A program made the translations under genes and the position numbers. From positions 1,301,259 to 1,365,258 of the forward strand of contig NZ_MKEK01000001.1 in assembly GCF_001752395.1 (NCBI RefSeq): 64,000 bases of DNA, written 5' to 3'. Below the pieces are notes generated by a model. The model ran no database searches and was not told the origin of the DNA. It saw only the letters and a list, made by a program, of their open reading frames with translations. The stretch's first letter is position 1. Each line of letters starts with the position of its first letter. Positions 29,099 through 38,215 of the stretch are shown in pieces. Source of the DNA: Rheinheimera salexigens (GTDB taxonomy: Bacteria; Pseudomonadota; Gammaproteobacteria; Enterobacterales; Alteromonadaceae).

Positions 29099-29884
29099 CT
29101 AGTAAAAATCGATGCTAATGCTGTTACCGTTATTGCAGAATTTTTCTGCAAACTGCTGTTTCTGTTCTGCAGTAAACTTCCACGCTAACGGCACCATTTG
29201 AATTAAAGCTAACACATCAGCCGGCTGGCTAAAGTCTAAGCGAAAGCTCAGTCTTTGCCGCTGCTGATGGCTAAAGCCGGCTATCTGTTCAATCGCATCA
29301 TCATGTAATCTTGGTTCCGCATATACCGCTTGTTTCATTTCAAACAAATGCTCAGGCCCGGGTGTCACCGTTAATAAATAACCATCTTGTTTTAGCACTC
29401 GCACTAACTCATCAGCCGCCGAAGGCGCATAAATACGCACTATGCTATCAAAACACTGATCAATAAAAGGCAGCTTAAAAGCGCTAGCAACGCAAAACTG
29501 CAGTTGTTTATTGGATTTCGCTGCTTGTTTAATGGCATTTTTTGAAATGTCTAAACCGTAAATTTGGCATTGCGGCAAGGCTTGCTGTATTTGGCCACTG
29601 TAATAGCCCTCACCACAGCCTAAATCTAATAATTGCTTAACCTGTAACGGTTGTAGCATCTTACTTACTGCATCGGCTAACGGCTGATACCAACCGGCAT
29701 GCAAAAAGTCGCGTCTAGCCTGCATCATTTCTTTATTATCACCAGGTGCTTTAGAATTTTTTTGTTGCACTGGCAATAAGTTAACATAGCCTTCTTTAGC
29801 GATATCAAAACTATGGTTCTGACTACAGCTAAACAATTTATCAGTGGCAGTTAAAGGACGTTGGCAAAGCGGACATTGATACAT
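29099..29884 (-). CDS. rlmA: 23S rRNA (guanine(745)-N(1))-methyltransferase RlmA
   Basis: A SAM-dependent methyltransferase of 261 residues that modifies G745 of 23S rRNA. An N-terminal zinc site is formed by Cys4, Cys7, Cys20 and His24 (CPLC...CSQNH). The SAM-binding motif I is LLDLGCGEGYYSG, and the family hallmark KEGYVNLLPVQQK lies between them. Length matches E. coli RlmA (269). Confidence 0.93.
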   Translation of the reverse strand: MYQCPLCQRPLTATDKLFSCSQNHSFDIAKEGYVNLLPVQQKNSKAPGDNKEMMQARRDFLHAGWYQPLADAVSKMLQPLQVKQLLDLGCGEGYYSGQIQQALPQCQIYGLDISKNAIKQAAKSNKQLQFCVASAFKLPFIDQCFDSIVRIYAPSAADELVRVLKQDGYLLTVTPGPEHLFEMKQAVYAEPRLHDDAIEQIAGFSHQQRQRLSFRLDFSQPADVLALIQMVPLAWKFTAEQKQQFAEKFCNNGNSISIDFY

Positions 29885-30052
29885 AATACAATCTAAACAG
29901 AAAAATTGACGCTAAGTGTAGCAGTTGCGCAGTGTTTTAAGCAAAGCCTTGCTATAATGTCCGCAGCCAAATAATGCATTTTTAAGCAACAATTTGCTTA
30001 ATGTCTTTTAAGACGAAATCGTTACAACCTTTATTACGACAGTGGAGCCGTG

Positions 30053-30376
30053 ATGCAAGACCTAGAACTCTGGACCTTAGACGAACTGTGCGATCACGCC
30101 TTTGATATATTCGAAGAGCTAGCCGCTGACAACCTTTCAGCCATAGATTACTCCATGTACCAACAAAATGCCGACAGCCGAGGCTTTGTTGATCTAGTGC
30201 CACCCACAGAAGACTGGGTTGAAATTATGATGCAAGACATTGAGCCAGAGCTACAACTTGAAGCCCAAATTGGCTTAAGCGGCATAGATGGCGAAGCCGA
30301 TATGGTATTAGCGCGCATATTACTCAGCCGCGAAAAACACGATTCGCTATGTCACGCTCAATGGCGCGGCCAATAA
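30053..30376 (+). CDS. HI1450/YciU-family putative dsDNA-mimic protein
   Basis: A 107-residue, strongly acidic protein (many Asp and Glu, few basic residues). The pattern LDELCDHAFDIFEELAADNL, TEDWVEIMM and ADMVLARILLSREKHD...AQW follows the DUF440 family of HI1450 and YciU, whose surface mimics DNA charge and which has been linked to HU binding. The ATG at 30053 is chosen over the GTG one codon earlier. It is divergent from rlmA and convergent with the peptide transporter. Confidence 0.82.
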   Translation: MQDLELWTLDELCDHAFDIFEELAADNLSAIDYSMYQQNADSRGFVDLVPPTEDWVEIMMQDIEPELQLEAQIGLSGIDGEADMVLARILLSREKHDSLCHAQWRGQ

Positions 30377-30389
30377 AGGCCAACAAAAT

Positions 30390-30441
30390 AAAAAGGGTCA
30401 GAGTGATTTAATTGTTTAATTAAATCACTCTGACCCTTTTT
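30390..30441. repeat. RAYT-type palindrome, copy 1 (GGGTCAGAGTGATTT arms)
   Basis: A perfect inverted repeat with 24-base arms and a GTTT centre lies 13 bases after the stop of the dsDNA-mimic gene. The arms start with five A residues and GGGTCAGAGTGATTT. With a T-run on either strand after the stem, it can also serve as a bidirectional terminator. Confidence 0.9.
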
Positions 30442-30463
30442 ATCTGTCCCTGTAGACGCATAA

Positions 30464-30504
30464 AAAAAGCCCGTGCACTTTATTACAAGTAGCACGGGCT
30501 TTTT
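30464..30504. terminator. Bidirectional intrinsic terminator
   Basis: The stem AAAAAGCCCGTGC / GCACGGGCTTTTT with a 15-base loop lies between the convergent dsDNA-mimic and peptide transporter genes, with A- and T-runs at both ends. Confidence 0.88.
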
Positions 30505-30545
30505 GCTATAGCCTTAAGCCATAATTTATAGCTTTAATTTATAAC

Positions 30546-32102
30546 TTAGTGCACGCCGTGCATGCGTTTTCTTAGCCAAGGGCTAAGTAATAGCATAAAC
30601 ACACCAAAACCAATGCCGACATAGAATAAGAAGCTAAATAGCTCGTTATAAGAGGCAAGGGCGGTTGGGATGTCGGCTACTTGACCCGCTTGAGTGTCAA
30701 TAGCGGCTAACTTAGCTAATTGGGTAGCCAGTACTTCTGAGTAGGCCGTGGCTAAGAACCAAGCACCCATCATTACACCCACTACTTTTGGTACAGCAAG
30801 CTTAGTAACAGCCGATAAGCCCACTGGCGATAAGCACAGCTCACCCATGGTATGTAAGGCATAAGCTAAGACTAACCACCAGGCACCCACTAAGCCGGCT
30901 TCGTTAGGGTGGTTGGCACCGTATACTAAAGCACCAAAACCTAAACCAGCTTGAATAATACCTAAGGCAAATTTAACTGGGGTACTAGGTTCAATTTTGC
31001 GTCTGGCCAAGGCAATCCATAACCAAGCAAATAACGGTGCAAACAGAATAATAAAGAACGCATTTAAGGCACCAAACTGGCCAGCAGTAGCTTCAAAACC
31101 CCAGATGCTACGGTCTAACACGCGGTCAGCATATAGCGTCATGGATGATGCAGATTGCTCAAACAATGCCCAGAACACTACGGTAGAAACCGTTAATACA
31201 ATTAACACTGTCATACGGTCACGTTCTTCTTTAGTACATTGGGTCACCATAAACCAAATAATACCAAACAGAACAATGAAAGATAAACCGACTAAAGTGT
31301 TGTGCACTACTGGGTTATATTGCACCAGCTGCCACATTAAGGCTAACGCAGGGATGGTCGCAAAATAAATTAGCCATTCGCGGTTAATACCAGCAAACAC
31401 TTTTTGTTTTAATAAAGCAGGGTTGCTTGGTTCGGCATAACCGAATAAGTACTTTTGGCCGCTTAAAAAGATAATTAAGCCCAGTACCATACCAATACCC
31501 GCTAAACCAAAGCCGTAGCCCCAGCCGTAGGTTTCACCTAAATAGGTCACTGATAAAGTAGCGATAAACGAGCCCAAGTTAATACCCATATAAAAGATGG
31601 TAAAACCTGAGTCACGACGCGCATCTTCTTTACCGTATAACTGACCAACAATCGTAGAGATATTTGGCTTTAAAAAGCCCACACCCATAATGATTAAAGC
31701 CAGTGAGAAATAAAACACCTGAATGGCGCCGTTATCTCGTATTACCTCGCCGTCTACCATATAGGCTTGAAAGCCTTCATAGGCTAAGCCTAAGTGGCCT
31801 AAACAGAGTAAAATAGCACCAAAGGTTACCGCTTTACGCATACCTAAATAACGGTCGGCTAACATACCGCCAATTACCGGCATCGCATACACTAAGCCGG
31901 CATAGCTGCCTAACACGTCTAAGCCGCCAGCATCACTAAATAAGTGGTACTTTGTTAAATATAACAACAGCAGATATTTCATTCCGTAAAATGAAAACCG
32001 CTCCCACATTTCGGTAAGAAAGCACACATAAAGCCCGACCGGATGGCCGAGAAACTGTGGCTGGTTTTCGGGCACTGCCGCAATATTGCTAGAGTCAGTC
32101 AT
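30546..32102 (-). CDS. POT/PTR family proton-coupled di-/tripeptide transporter
   Basis: A 518-residue major facilitator protein with about 14 hydrophobic helices that imports small peptides with protons. POT signatures are present: EMWERFSFYGMKYLLLLYL (the ExxERFxYYG-type proton motif), GGMLADRYLGMRKAV and FYMGINLGSF. The C-terminal half has HTMGELCLSPVGLS. It resembles DtpA/B-type transporters of gammaproteobacteria; the exact substrate range cannot be told. It is a single-gene unit ending at a bidirectional terminator. Confidence 0.92.
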   Translation of the reverse strand: MTDSSNIAAVPENQPQFLGHPVGLYVCFLTEMWERFSFYGMKYLLLLYLTKYHLFSDAGGLDVLGSYAGLVYAMPVIGGMLADRYLGMRKAVTFGAILLCLGHLGLAYEGFQAYMVDGEVIRDNGAIQVFYFSLALIIMGVGFLKPNISTIVGQLYGKEDARRDSGFTIFYMGINLGSFIATLSVTYLGETYGWGYGFGLAGIGMVLGLIIFLSGQKYLFGYAEPSNPALLKQKVFAGINREWLIYFATIPALALMWQLVQYNPVVHNTLVGLSFIVLFGIIWFMVTQCTKEERDRMTVLIVLTVSTVVFWALFEQSASSMTLYADRVLDRSIWGFEATAGQFGALNAFFIILFAPLFAWLWIALARRKIEPSTPVKFALGIIQAGLGFGALVYGANHPNEAGLVGAWWLVLAYALHTMGELCLSPVGLSAVTKLAVPKVVGVMMGAWFLATAYSEVLATQLAKLAAIDTQAGQVADIPTALASYNELFSFLFYVGIGFGVFMLLLSPWLRKRMHGVH

Positions 32103-32281
32103 GGATTCCCCAGGATTGTTAGAATTATATTCTTCGCTTAATTTGTACGAAGTTGCACTGGATTATGCATTTCTAACTGCGGCTTGTCACCCGTTAACGT
32201 GCGACTAAAGTCGAAAATATGCCGTATTTGCAGTTGATTCAGGTCTGGTTAAGGGCAGATGTAACAGAACCTGAGTAAATT

Positions 32282-32587
32282 TTATTTTGTTGTATCAAAT
32301 AGTTTCTGCCGAACAGCGGTCATTCTGGGCCGACAAAGCGCAAAAGTGATAGGGCGGGTGATTACAGGGTAGCTAATTAGCAATAAAACCATATAACCGA
32401 CTATTTCCCAGCCAGTGCTACGCGCAATCAACAAAAACAACGGGGTTAAGATTAACAGCTTAATGATGTTAAGCATTACTTTGGTTGGCGCAGGCAGTTG
32501 ATCCGCAGTAAGCCGAATAACTTGCATCCGCTGATTAAGATCTAAGCCGGCTAACTCTGGAATGCCGCGGCTACTAAAATACAACAT
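32282..32587 (-). CDS. Small two-TM membrane protein, uncharacterised
   Basis: A 101-residue protein with a short cytoplasmic start (YFSSRGIPELAGLDLNQR), two adjacent hydrophobic helices (about residues 38-80) and a basic C terminus. I recognise the pattern as that of small conserved hypothetical proteins of Alteromonadales (possibly DUF6170) but know no function. It lies between the peptide transporter and the polysaccharide genes and is transcribed away from wecB; 176 bases separate them. Confidence 0.65.
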   Translation of the reverse strand: MLYFSSRGIPELAGLDLNQRMQVIRLTADQLPAPTKVMLNIIKLLILTPLFLLIARSTGWEIVGYMVLLLISYPVITRPITFALCRPRMTAVRQKLFDTTK

Positions 32588-32763
32588 AATAAGTTCCTAC
32601 TATAGTAATAATGCGTAAAGTGAACAGTATTTAATCTAGTATTAATAACAAGGTAAATAAACTGGCCCACTAGTAACAGATAACCCCTAGTTTACCTGTT
32701 TGATCTATCGCTTTAAAAGCGCTTTTGGTAAGCTTTATGGTATTGATTTTATGAGGTGTAATA

Positions 32764-33888
32764 ATGTTAAAAGTGTTAAGCGTGTTTGGCACTCGGCCAG
32801 AAGCAATTAAAATGGCGCCATTGGTCAATTTATTAAAGCAACAAGACCATATTGAAAGCCGGGTTTGTGTGACGGGACAGCATCGTGAAATGCTCGATCA
32901 AGTATTAAAACTTTTTGATATTACACCCGAGTATGACTTAGCCATTATGAAAACCGGCCAAGACTTATACGACGTTACCACCAGCATTCTATTAAATATT
33001 AAGCCAGTATTGCGTGATTTTAAGCCCGACGTAGTATTAGTGCATGGCGATACCAGCACTACCTTTGCGGCAGCCTTAGCCTGTTATTATGAAAAAGTCG
33101 CAGTCGGCCATGTTGAAGCAGGCTTACGCACCGGCAATATTTATAGCCCGTGGCCAGAAGAAGCCAACCGCAAACTAACCAGTGCTATCACTCGTTATCA
33201 CTTAGCGCCAACAGAAGCGTCTAAGCAAAACTTATTAAACGAAAACGTAAATCCGGCGCATATCGCTGTTACTGGCAACACCGTTATTGATGCCTTATTG
33301 CAAGTAGTCGATAAAATATCTAGCGACCCAGAGCTTTCTACTCAATACGCCAAGCAATTTCCATATGGCCAAGATGGTCGGCGCTTAGTGCTCGTCACAG
33401 GTCATCGCCGCGAAAGTTTTGGTGCTGGTTTTGATAATATTTGTGCTGCACTAAAACAAATTGCGCTACAATTTCCCGATTGCGATTTAGTGTATCCAGT
33501 GCACTTAAACCCTAATGTACGCGAACCGGTATTCCGTTTATTAGCCGATGCGCCAAACGTGCACTTAATTGAACCGCAAGATTATTTACCCTTTGTGTAT
33601 TTAATGAGCCGCAGCACTTTAGTACTTACCGACTCAGGTGGTATTCAAGAAGAAGCGCCGTCTTTGGGTAAACCGGTATTAGTCATGCGCGATACCACAG
33701 AACGGCCAGAAGCCGTAGATGCGGGTACTGTAAAATTAGTTGGCACAGACAAAAATAAAATAGTTGAAGAAGTAACTAAGCTATTAACAGATAAAGCCTA
33801 TTACGACAGCATGAGCTTTGCCCATAATCCGTATGGTGATGGCAAAGCCTGTCAGCGCATTATCGATGTTATTAGCCAACAAGCCTAA
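32764..33888 (+). CDS. wecB: UDP-N-acetylglucosamine 2-epimerase (non-hydrolysing)
   Basis: A 374-residue enzyme interconverting UDP-GlcNAc and UDP-ManNAc. It opens with [14 protein letters not shown], and carries [45 protein letters not shown] and the UDP-site [11 protein letters not shown] block. The ATG follows GAGGTGTAATA. It is the first gene of the sugar-nucleotide region, and no ops site precedes it. Alone it would give ManNAc; the neighbouring 6-dehydrogenases could then give a uronic acid. Confidence 0.94.
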   Translation: MLKVLSVFGTRPEAIKMAPLVNLLKQQDHIESRVCVTGQHREMLDQVLKLFDITPEYDLAIMKTGQDLYDVTTSILLNIKPVLRDFKPDVVLVHGDTSTTFAAALACYYEKVAVGHVEAGLRTGNIYSPWPEEANRKLTSAITRYHLAPTEASKQNLLNENVNPAHIAVTGNTVIDALLQVVDKISSDPELSTQYAKQFPYGQDGRRLVLVTGHRRESFGAGFDNICAALKQIALQFPDCDLVYPVHLNPNVREPVFRLLADAPNVHLIEPQDYLPFVYLMSRSTLVLTDSGGIQEEAPSLGKPVLVMRDTTERPEAVDAGTVKLVGTDKNKIVEEVTKLLTDKAYYDSMSFAHNPYGDGKACQRIIDVISQQA

Positions 33889-33915
33889 CTTCAACTAAAG
33901 AAATAGAGGATTAAG

Positions 33916-34926
33916 ATGGATATTTTAGCAACCCTACAGCAAGGAAAGGGCCGCTGGTTAGTTACTGGTTGTGCTGGTTTTATTGGCTCGAACTTAGTTG
34001 AAACCTTATTAAAATATAATCAAACCGTAGTTGGGCTTGATAACTTCGCCACCGGTCATCAGCATAACTTGCATCAAGTGCAGCAACTGGTAAGTGAGCA
34101 ACAATGGCAAAACTTTAGCTTTATTGAAGGCGACATTCGTACTTTTAGCGATTGCCAGTTAGCCTGCGAAGGTGTTGACTATGTACTCCACCAAGCTGCA
34201 CTGGGTTCAGTGCCACGCTCTATTAACGATCCAATCGCCACCAACGAAACTAATATCAGTGGTTTTTTAAATATGCTGCAAGCCGCGCGCGAAGCTAAGG
34301 TTAAGCGCTTTGTGTATGCCGCTTCTAGTTCTACTTATGGCGATCATCCGGCATTACCTAAAGTAGAAGCTAATATTGGCCAGCCTTTATCACCTTATGC
34401 CGTCACTAAATACGTTAACGAGCTGTACGCCGATGTGTTCTCGCGCACCTATGGTTTTCATAGCGTAGGCCTGCGTTATTTTAATGTATTTGGCCCAAGA
34501 CAAGATCCAAACGGCGCTTATGCAGCAGTGATCCCAAAATGGACCGCCGCCATGATTGCCGATCAAGATGTGCATATTAATGGCGATGGCGAAACTAGCC
34601 GTGATTTCTGCTTTGTCGCCAATGCCGTGCAAGCTAACTTACGCGCCGCATTAAGCCCAATAGAAAAAAGCGAAGTGTTTAACGTTGCCGTAGGTGACAG
34701 AACCACCCTAAACCAACTGTTTGATGCCTTGGTACACTGCTTAGCCGATAACAACGTGCAATATGCTCGCGCACCACATTACGGCGACTTCCGTGCTGGC
34801 GATGTCAGGCATTCACAAGCCGATATCAGTAAAGCACAACAAATGTTGGGATATGAACCGCAATTTAAAATTCTCGACGGCTTAAAACAAGCCATGCCGT
34901 GGTATGTGGGGCAGCAGAGCGATTAG
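33916..34926 (+). CDS. UDP-HexNAc/HexNAcA C4-epimerase (TviC/WbpP type)
   Basis: A short-chain dehydrogenase/reductase of 336 residues. The NAD-binding motif GCAGFIGS is followed by [12 protein letters not shown] and the catalytic YAVTKYVNE (YxxxK), with [19 protein letters not shown] typical of WbpP/TviC epimerases acting on N-acetylated UDP-sugars or uronates. Adjacent to a TviB-type dehydrogenase, the pair fits UDP-GlcNAc to UDP-GalNAcA synthesis. The substrate is inferred from family and context. Confidence 0.88.
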   Translation: MDILATLQQGKGRWLVTGCAGFIGSNLVETLLKYNQTVVGLDNFATGHQHNLHQVQQLVSEQQWQNFSFIEGDIRTFSDCQLACEGVDYVLHQAALGSVPRSINDPIATNETNISGFLNMLQAAREAKVKRFVYAASSSTYGDHPALPKVEANIGQPLSPYAVTKYVNELYADVFSRTYGFHSVGLRYFNVFGPRQDPNGAYAAVIPKWTAAMIADQDVHINGDGETSRDFCFVANAVQANLRAALSPIEKSEVFNVAVGDRTTLNQLFDALVHCLADNNVQYARAPHYGDFRAGDVRHSQADISKAQQMLGYEPQFKILDGLKQAMPWYVGQQSD

Positions 34927-34964
34927 TTGTGAGTTATGAGTGTTGAGTTATGAGTTGCTGCGGT

Positions 34965-35010
34965 CACTAAACACTAAACACTAAACACTAAACACTAAAC
35001 ACTAAACACT
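34965..35010 (+). repeat. Heptamer tandem repeat (CACTAAA)n
   Basis: Six full CACTAAA units plus CACT lie between the C4-epimerase and tviB copy 1. Just upstream (34928-34957), TGAGTTATGAG-type words are repeated. The spacing to the tviB ATG (35063) is 52 bases, so length change here could alter leader length. Related words recur inside rmlB copy 2. Confidence 0.85.
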
Positions 35011-35062
35011 GCAGCGATCAGCTGAAGTCACCGCTCTTAATAATAATTATGGACGACTCTGT

Positions 35063-36340
35063 ATGACAGATTTAAAAAACGTAAACATCGCTATTATCGG
35101 CTTGGGCTATGTTGGTTTGCCGTTAGCGGTCGAGTTTGGTAAACATTACCCCACTATGGGTTTTGATATTAACCAAGCCCGAGTGACCGAGTTAAGCCAA
35201 GGCCGTGATCATACTTTAGAAGTCAGTCCAGATGAATTAAAGCTAGCAACCCAGCTTAGTTTTAGTAGCCAAATAGCTGATTTAGAGCGGGCTAATATCT
35301 ATATCGTTACAGTGCCAACGCCTATTGATAAACACCGTCAGCCCGATTTAACACCGTTAATTAAAGCCTCAGAAACTTTAGGTAAAGTTATTCGTAAAGG
35401 CGATATCGTTATTTACGAATCAACTGTTTACCCTGGTGCAACTGAAGAAGACTGTATTCCAGTTGTCGAGCGCGTATCGGGGCTTAAATACAATGTCGAC
35501 TTTTTTGCCGGTTACAGCCCAGAGCGGATTAACCCAGGCGATAAAGAACACCGCGTAACTACGATTAAAAAAGTTACCTCGGGTTCAACGCCAGAGATTG
35601 CCGAGCAAGTCGATGCACTGTACAGCAGCATAATCACCGCCGGTACCTATAAAGCCAGCTCTATTCGCGTGGCCGAAGCAGCTAAAGTAATTGAAAACAC
35701 CCAGCGCGACTTAAATATTGCCCTAATTAATGAGCTAGCAGTTATCTTTAATAAACTCGGTATCGACACCGAAGAAGTATTATTAGCCGCTGGTACAAAG
35801 TGGAATTTTTTACCGTTCAGGCCAGGCCTAGTAGGCGGCCACTGTATAGGTGTCGACCCATACTACTTAACCCATAAAGCGCAATCTATTGGCTATAACC
35901 CAGAAGTTATCCTCGCAGGTCGGCGCATTAACGACAGTATGGGCCGCTATGTTATTAGCGAACTGGTTAAAGCCATGATCAAACGTCGCATCCACGTAGC
36001 TGGCGCAAAAGTATTAGTATTAGGCTTAACCTTTAAAGAAAACTGCCCAGATATTCGCAACACCAAAGTGGTAGACATGCTAACCGAACTAGCCGAATAC
36101 GGGGTTCAAGCCGACGTATACGACCCATGGGTAGACCCAGCCCAAGCCGAACACGAATACGGTATCACACTAGTACAGCAACCCAACCCAGCACACTACG
36201 ACGCAGCAATAGTCGCAGTAGCGCACAATCAATTTCGTGAACTAGGTGTAGTCGGCATCAAAGCCCTAATGAAAGAAAACCACGTGCTATATGACTTAAA
36301 ATACCTGTTGCCAGCAAACAGCTGTGATTTAAGGCTTTAA
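35063..36340 (+). CDS. tviB: UDP-GlcNAc/GalNAc 6-dehydrogenase, TviB/WbpO type (copy 1)
   Basis: A 425-residue NAD-dependent UDP-sugar dehydrogenase that oxidises C6 of UDP-HexNAc to the uronic acid. The N-terminal Rossmann motif is [11 protein letters not shown], followed by [30 protein letters not shown] and the catalytic Cys in [16 protein letters not shown] close paralogue is encoded at 46689-47966. The last 250 bases use markedly more C-ending codons than the rest. A palindrome starts 11 bases after the stop. Confidence 0.92.
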   Translation: MTDLKNVNIAIIGLGYVGLPLAVEFGKHYPTMGFDINQARVTELSQGRDHTLEVSPDELKLATQLSFSSQIADLERANIYIVTVPTPIDKHRQPDLTPLIKASETLGKVIRKGDIVIYESTVYPGATEEDCIPVVERVSGLKYNVDFFAGYSPERINPGDKEHRVTTIKKVTSGSTPEIAEQVDALYSSIITAGTYKASSIRVAEAAKVIENTQRDLNIALINELAVIFNKLGIDTEEVLLAAGTKWNFLPFRPGLVGGHCIGVDPYYLTHKAQSIGYNPEVILAGRRINDSMGRYVISELVKAMIKRRIHVAGAKVLVLGLTFKENCPDIRNTKVVDMLTELAEYGVQADVYDPWVDPAQAEHEYGITLVQQPNPAHYDAAIVAVAHNQFRELGVVGIKALMKENHVLYDLKYLLPANSCDLRL

Positions 36341-36351
36341 CCGAAAACATT

Positions 36352-36402
36352 AAAAAGGGTCAGAGTGATTTTAATTTAATTAAAATCACTCTGACCCTTT
36401 TT
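36352..36402. repeat. RAYT-type palindrome, copy 2 (left flank of transposase)
   Basis: A perfect inverted repeat with 25-base arms and a single central T, 51 bases in all. It begins 11 bases after the tviB stop and ends 28 bases before the transposase stop. The arms carry GGGTCAGAGTGATTT. A T-run closes the hairpin on both strands, so it can terminate both convergent genes. Confidence 0.92.
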
Positions 36403-36430
36403 ATTTGACCTATTTAATTTACGCCTCTGC

Positions 36431-37114
36431 TTATTTACATGGCCGGCCTTTAAGCCTGCGGCCAAAGCTAATATCATATTTATCAGTAAGCGCTGTAATA
36501 AATTCCTCATTTGCTAAAGGATAATTATGGTTTAGAGCTATGCGAATAGAGTTTAGATCTTCATCTGAAATATCGTGTGCAAATAATGCTCGATAGTTTG
36601 CTAGTCGTTGGTCTAACGTGTCAGCTAAATTTAAGTACACGCGATGCGGAGTGACAATATTAATATCTAAGCCTTTAGCGTTAGCGTGGTAGCTAGACCA
36701 ATGATAATCCTCTGGATAAATAACCATATTTGCCCGAACGGGATTTAACTCAATGTAACGCTGACAAGTAAGAAAATATTGATCAGTGTCTACCAAGCTA
36801 TCTTTAAATCGTCCATCCCATAACGTTCCCACTCGCTGATAGCGCTTATTAAAATAGTGAACGTAATCACGGCCCAAATTTTGTATCAGATTTGAAATTA
36901 CGCCGTCTTGGTTAGCGGTTAGTAACATGTGAACATGATTGCTCATCAGCACAAAGGCATGTAGTTGCACATCATAACCAGTAAGATATCTAGCTAATAT
37001 AGATAAATAGCAGGCTTTATCAGCATCGTCATAAAAACAATTTGAACGATTATGGCCTCGCTGTACTATATGGTAAGGCATTCCGGCTATTAAAATTCTC
37101 TTTCTACGCGGCAT
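36431..37114 (-). CDS. REP-associated tyrosine transposase (Y1/IS200-like, RAYT)
   Basis: A 227-residue HUH-superfamily single-strand transposase. The HUH motif is NHVHML (His60, His62) after HAFVLMSN, and the likely nucleophile is Tyr120 in RYIELNPVRANMV. The early RGHNRSNCFYDD and WDGRFKDSLVD motifs are typical of TnpA-REP proteins. It appears intact. Palindromes with the same arms stand 28 bases after its stop and 67 bases before its start and recur at four nearby sites, so it is the probable enzyme that moved them. Confidence 0.92.
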   Translation of the reverse strand: MPRRKRILIAGMPYHIVQRGHNRSNCFYDDADKACYLSILARYLTGYDVQLHAFVLMSNHVHMLLTANQDGVISNLIQNLGRDYVHYFNKRYQRVGTLWDGRFKDSLVDTDQYFLTCQRYIELNPVRANMVIYPEDYHWSSYHANAKGLDINIVTPHRVYLNLADTLDQRLANYRALFAHDISDEDLNSIRIALNHNYPLANEEFITALTDKYDISFGRRLKGRPCK

Positions 37115-37181
37115 ATTTCAATTGAAAATAAATTGTTAAGTAACGTTATTGAAATATAGCCAAGTAAATTATAAACGCAAT

Positions 37182-37235
37182 AAAAAGGGTCAGAGTGATT
37201 TTAAGTGGATATAGAAAATCACTCTGACCCTTTTT
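37182..37235. repeat. RAYT-type palindrome, copy 3 (right flank of transposase)
   Basis: Perfect 21-base arms around a 12-base spacer, lying between the divergent transposase and rmlA copy 1. It ends 23 bases before the rmlA ATG, so it forms part of the rmlA leader or promoter region. Confidence 0.92.
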
Positions 37236-37258
37236 ATTTATCTGCTAAGATATCACTT

Positions 37259-38158
37259 ATGAAAAAATCACAAAACATCAAAGGCATAGTGTTGGCTGGC
37301 GGCACTGGCAGCCGTTTATATCCGAGCACTCTTGGTGTCTCGAAGCAATTGTTGCCGGTCTATGATAAACCGATGATTTATTATCCTATTTCGGTATTAA
37401 TGCTGGCGGGAATTCGAGATATTTTAATTATTACTACTGAGCAAGATCAAGCTAGCTTTCATAGATTGTTAGGTGATGGTAGTCGGCTAGGTGTTAATTT
37501 CAGTTATTGTATTCAAAATGCCCCAGATGGCCTTGCTCAAGCTTTTATTTTGGCTGAAGACTTTTTAGCTAATAGTCATGTTTGTTTAGTTTTAGGTGAC
37601 AACATATTTTTCGGCCATGGTTTGGCCGATCTATTACATAAAGCAATAACAAATGTAATTGAACATAATAGCGCCACTGTGTTTGGTTATAGGGTTAGCA
37701 ACCCTTCACGTTATGGAGTGGCAGCGTTTAACTCGCAAGGAAAAGTTGTCTCAATAGAAGAAAAACCTCAACAGCCAAAAAGTCGGTTTGCCGTTACAGG
37801 ATTATACTTTTATCCTAACGATGTTATCGCAAAAGCAAAACTGGTGTTGCCATCAGCGCGCGGCGAGTTAGAAATTACTACTGTTAATCAAATGTTTTTA
37901 GCTGAGCAGCGTTTAGATGTAGAAATAATGGGCCGAGGTTTTGCTTGGTTAGATACTGGAACACATGAGAGTTTATTAGAAGCGTCTGCCTATATAGAAA
38001 CCATAGAAAAACGGCAAGGATTAAAAGTCGCTTGTTTAGAAGAAATCGCTTTTGAAATGGGCTATATCAATAAAGAACAATTACTGGAACTTGCCAAACC
38101 GCTAGCAAATAATCAGTATGGTGAGTATCTCGTTTACATCGCCAACGGTGACGAATAA
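37259..38158 (+). CDS. rmlA: Glucose-1-phosphate thymidylyltransferase (copy 1)
   Basis: A 299-residue nucleotidyltransferase making dTDP-glucose, first step of dTDP-rhamnose synthesis. Motifs are [25 protein letters not shown] (nucleotide loop), [21 protein letters not shown] and [12 protein letters not shown]. The ATG at 37259 is used; an in-frame GTG at 37205 lies inside the palindrome and adds residues absent from the family. The stop codon is overlapped by the next palindrome. A second rmlA lies at 49153. Confidence 0.95.
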   Translation: MKKSQNIKGIVLAGGTGSRLYPSTLGVSKQLLPVYDKPMIYYPISVLMLAGIRDILIITTEQDQASFHRLLGDGSRLGVNFSYCIQNAPDGLAQAFILAEDFLANSHVCLVLGDNIFFGHGLADLLHKAITNVIEHNSATVFGYRVSNPSRYGVAAFNSQGKVVSIEEKPQQPKSRFAVTGLYFYPNDVIAKAKLVLPSARGELEITTVNQMFLAEQRLDVEIMGRGFAWLDTGTHESLLEASAYIETIEKRQGLKVACLEEIAFEMGYINKEQLLELAKPLANNQYGEYLVYIANGDE

Positions 38159-38201
38159 AAAGGGTCAGAGTGATTTTCATAAAATCACTCTGACCCTTTT
38201 T
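38157..38201. repeat. RAYT-type palindrome, copy 4 (between rmlA and rmlC)
   Basis: Perfect 21-base arms with a 3-base centre (CAT). It overlaps the last bases of the rmlA stop codon and ends 14 bases before the rmlC ATG, just ahead of its GAAGGA ribosome site. The long hairpin plus T-run would be expected to attenuate transcription inside the rml gene run. Confidence 0.92.
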
Positions 38202-38215
38202 ATGAAGGAAAAAAT

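Larger units (their letters stand above)
36352..37235 (-). mobile_element. RAYT gene flanked by its two palindromes (REPtron-like unit)
   Basis: A Y1-type transposase gene (36431-37114, minus strand) lies between two inverted-repeat elements of identical arm sequence (36352-36402 and 37182-37235). The unit interrupts the run from tviB to rmlA. No target-site duplication is evident, as expected for single-strand transposases. The arrangement equals that of RAYT/REP units described in Enterobacteria and Pseudomonas; the link between this enzyme and this palindrome is inferred from position. Confidence 0.8.

Noticed and set aside
30997..31368. Plus-strand open frame inside the peptide transporter gene
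   Set aside because: It is antisense to well-conserved transporter helices and has no protein features of its own.
32714..32725. AAAAGCGCTTTT palindrome upstream of wecB as an operator
   Set aside because: It is short, single and without known regulator match; not enough to call a site.
34965..35010. Possible CRISPR-like array
   Set aside because: The units are 7 bases, directly adjacent with no spacers, and no cas genes are present. It is a simple tandem repeat.
36431..37114. Complete IS200/IS605 insertion sequence with TnpB
   Set aside because: There is no TnpB gene and no IS-type left and right ends; motifs and flanking palindromes fit a RAYT instead.
37205..37258. Upstream GTG start for rmlA copy 1
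   Set aside because: The added residues would be encoded by the palindromic element and are not found in RmlA proteins.
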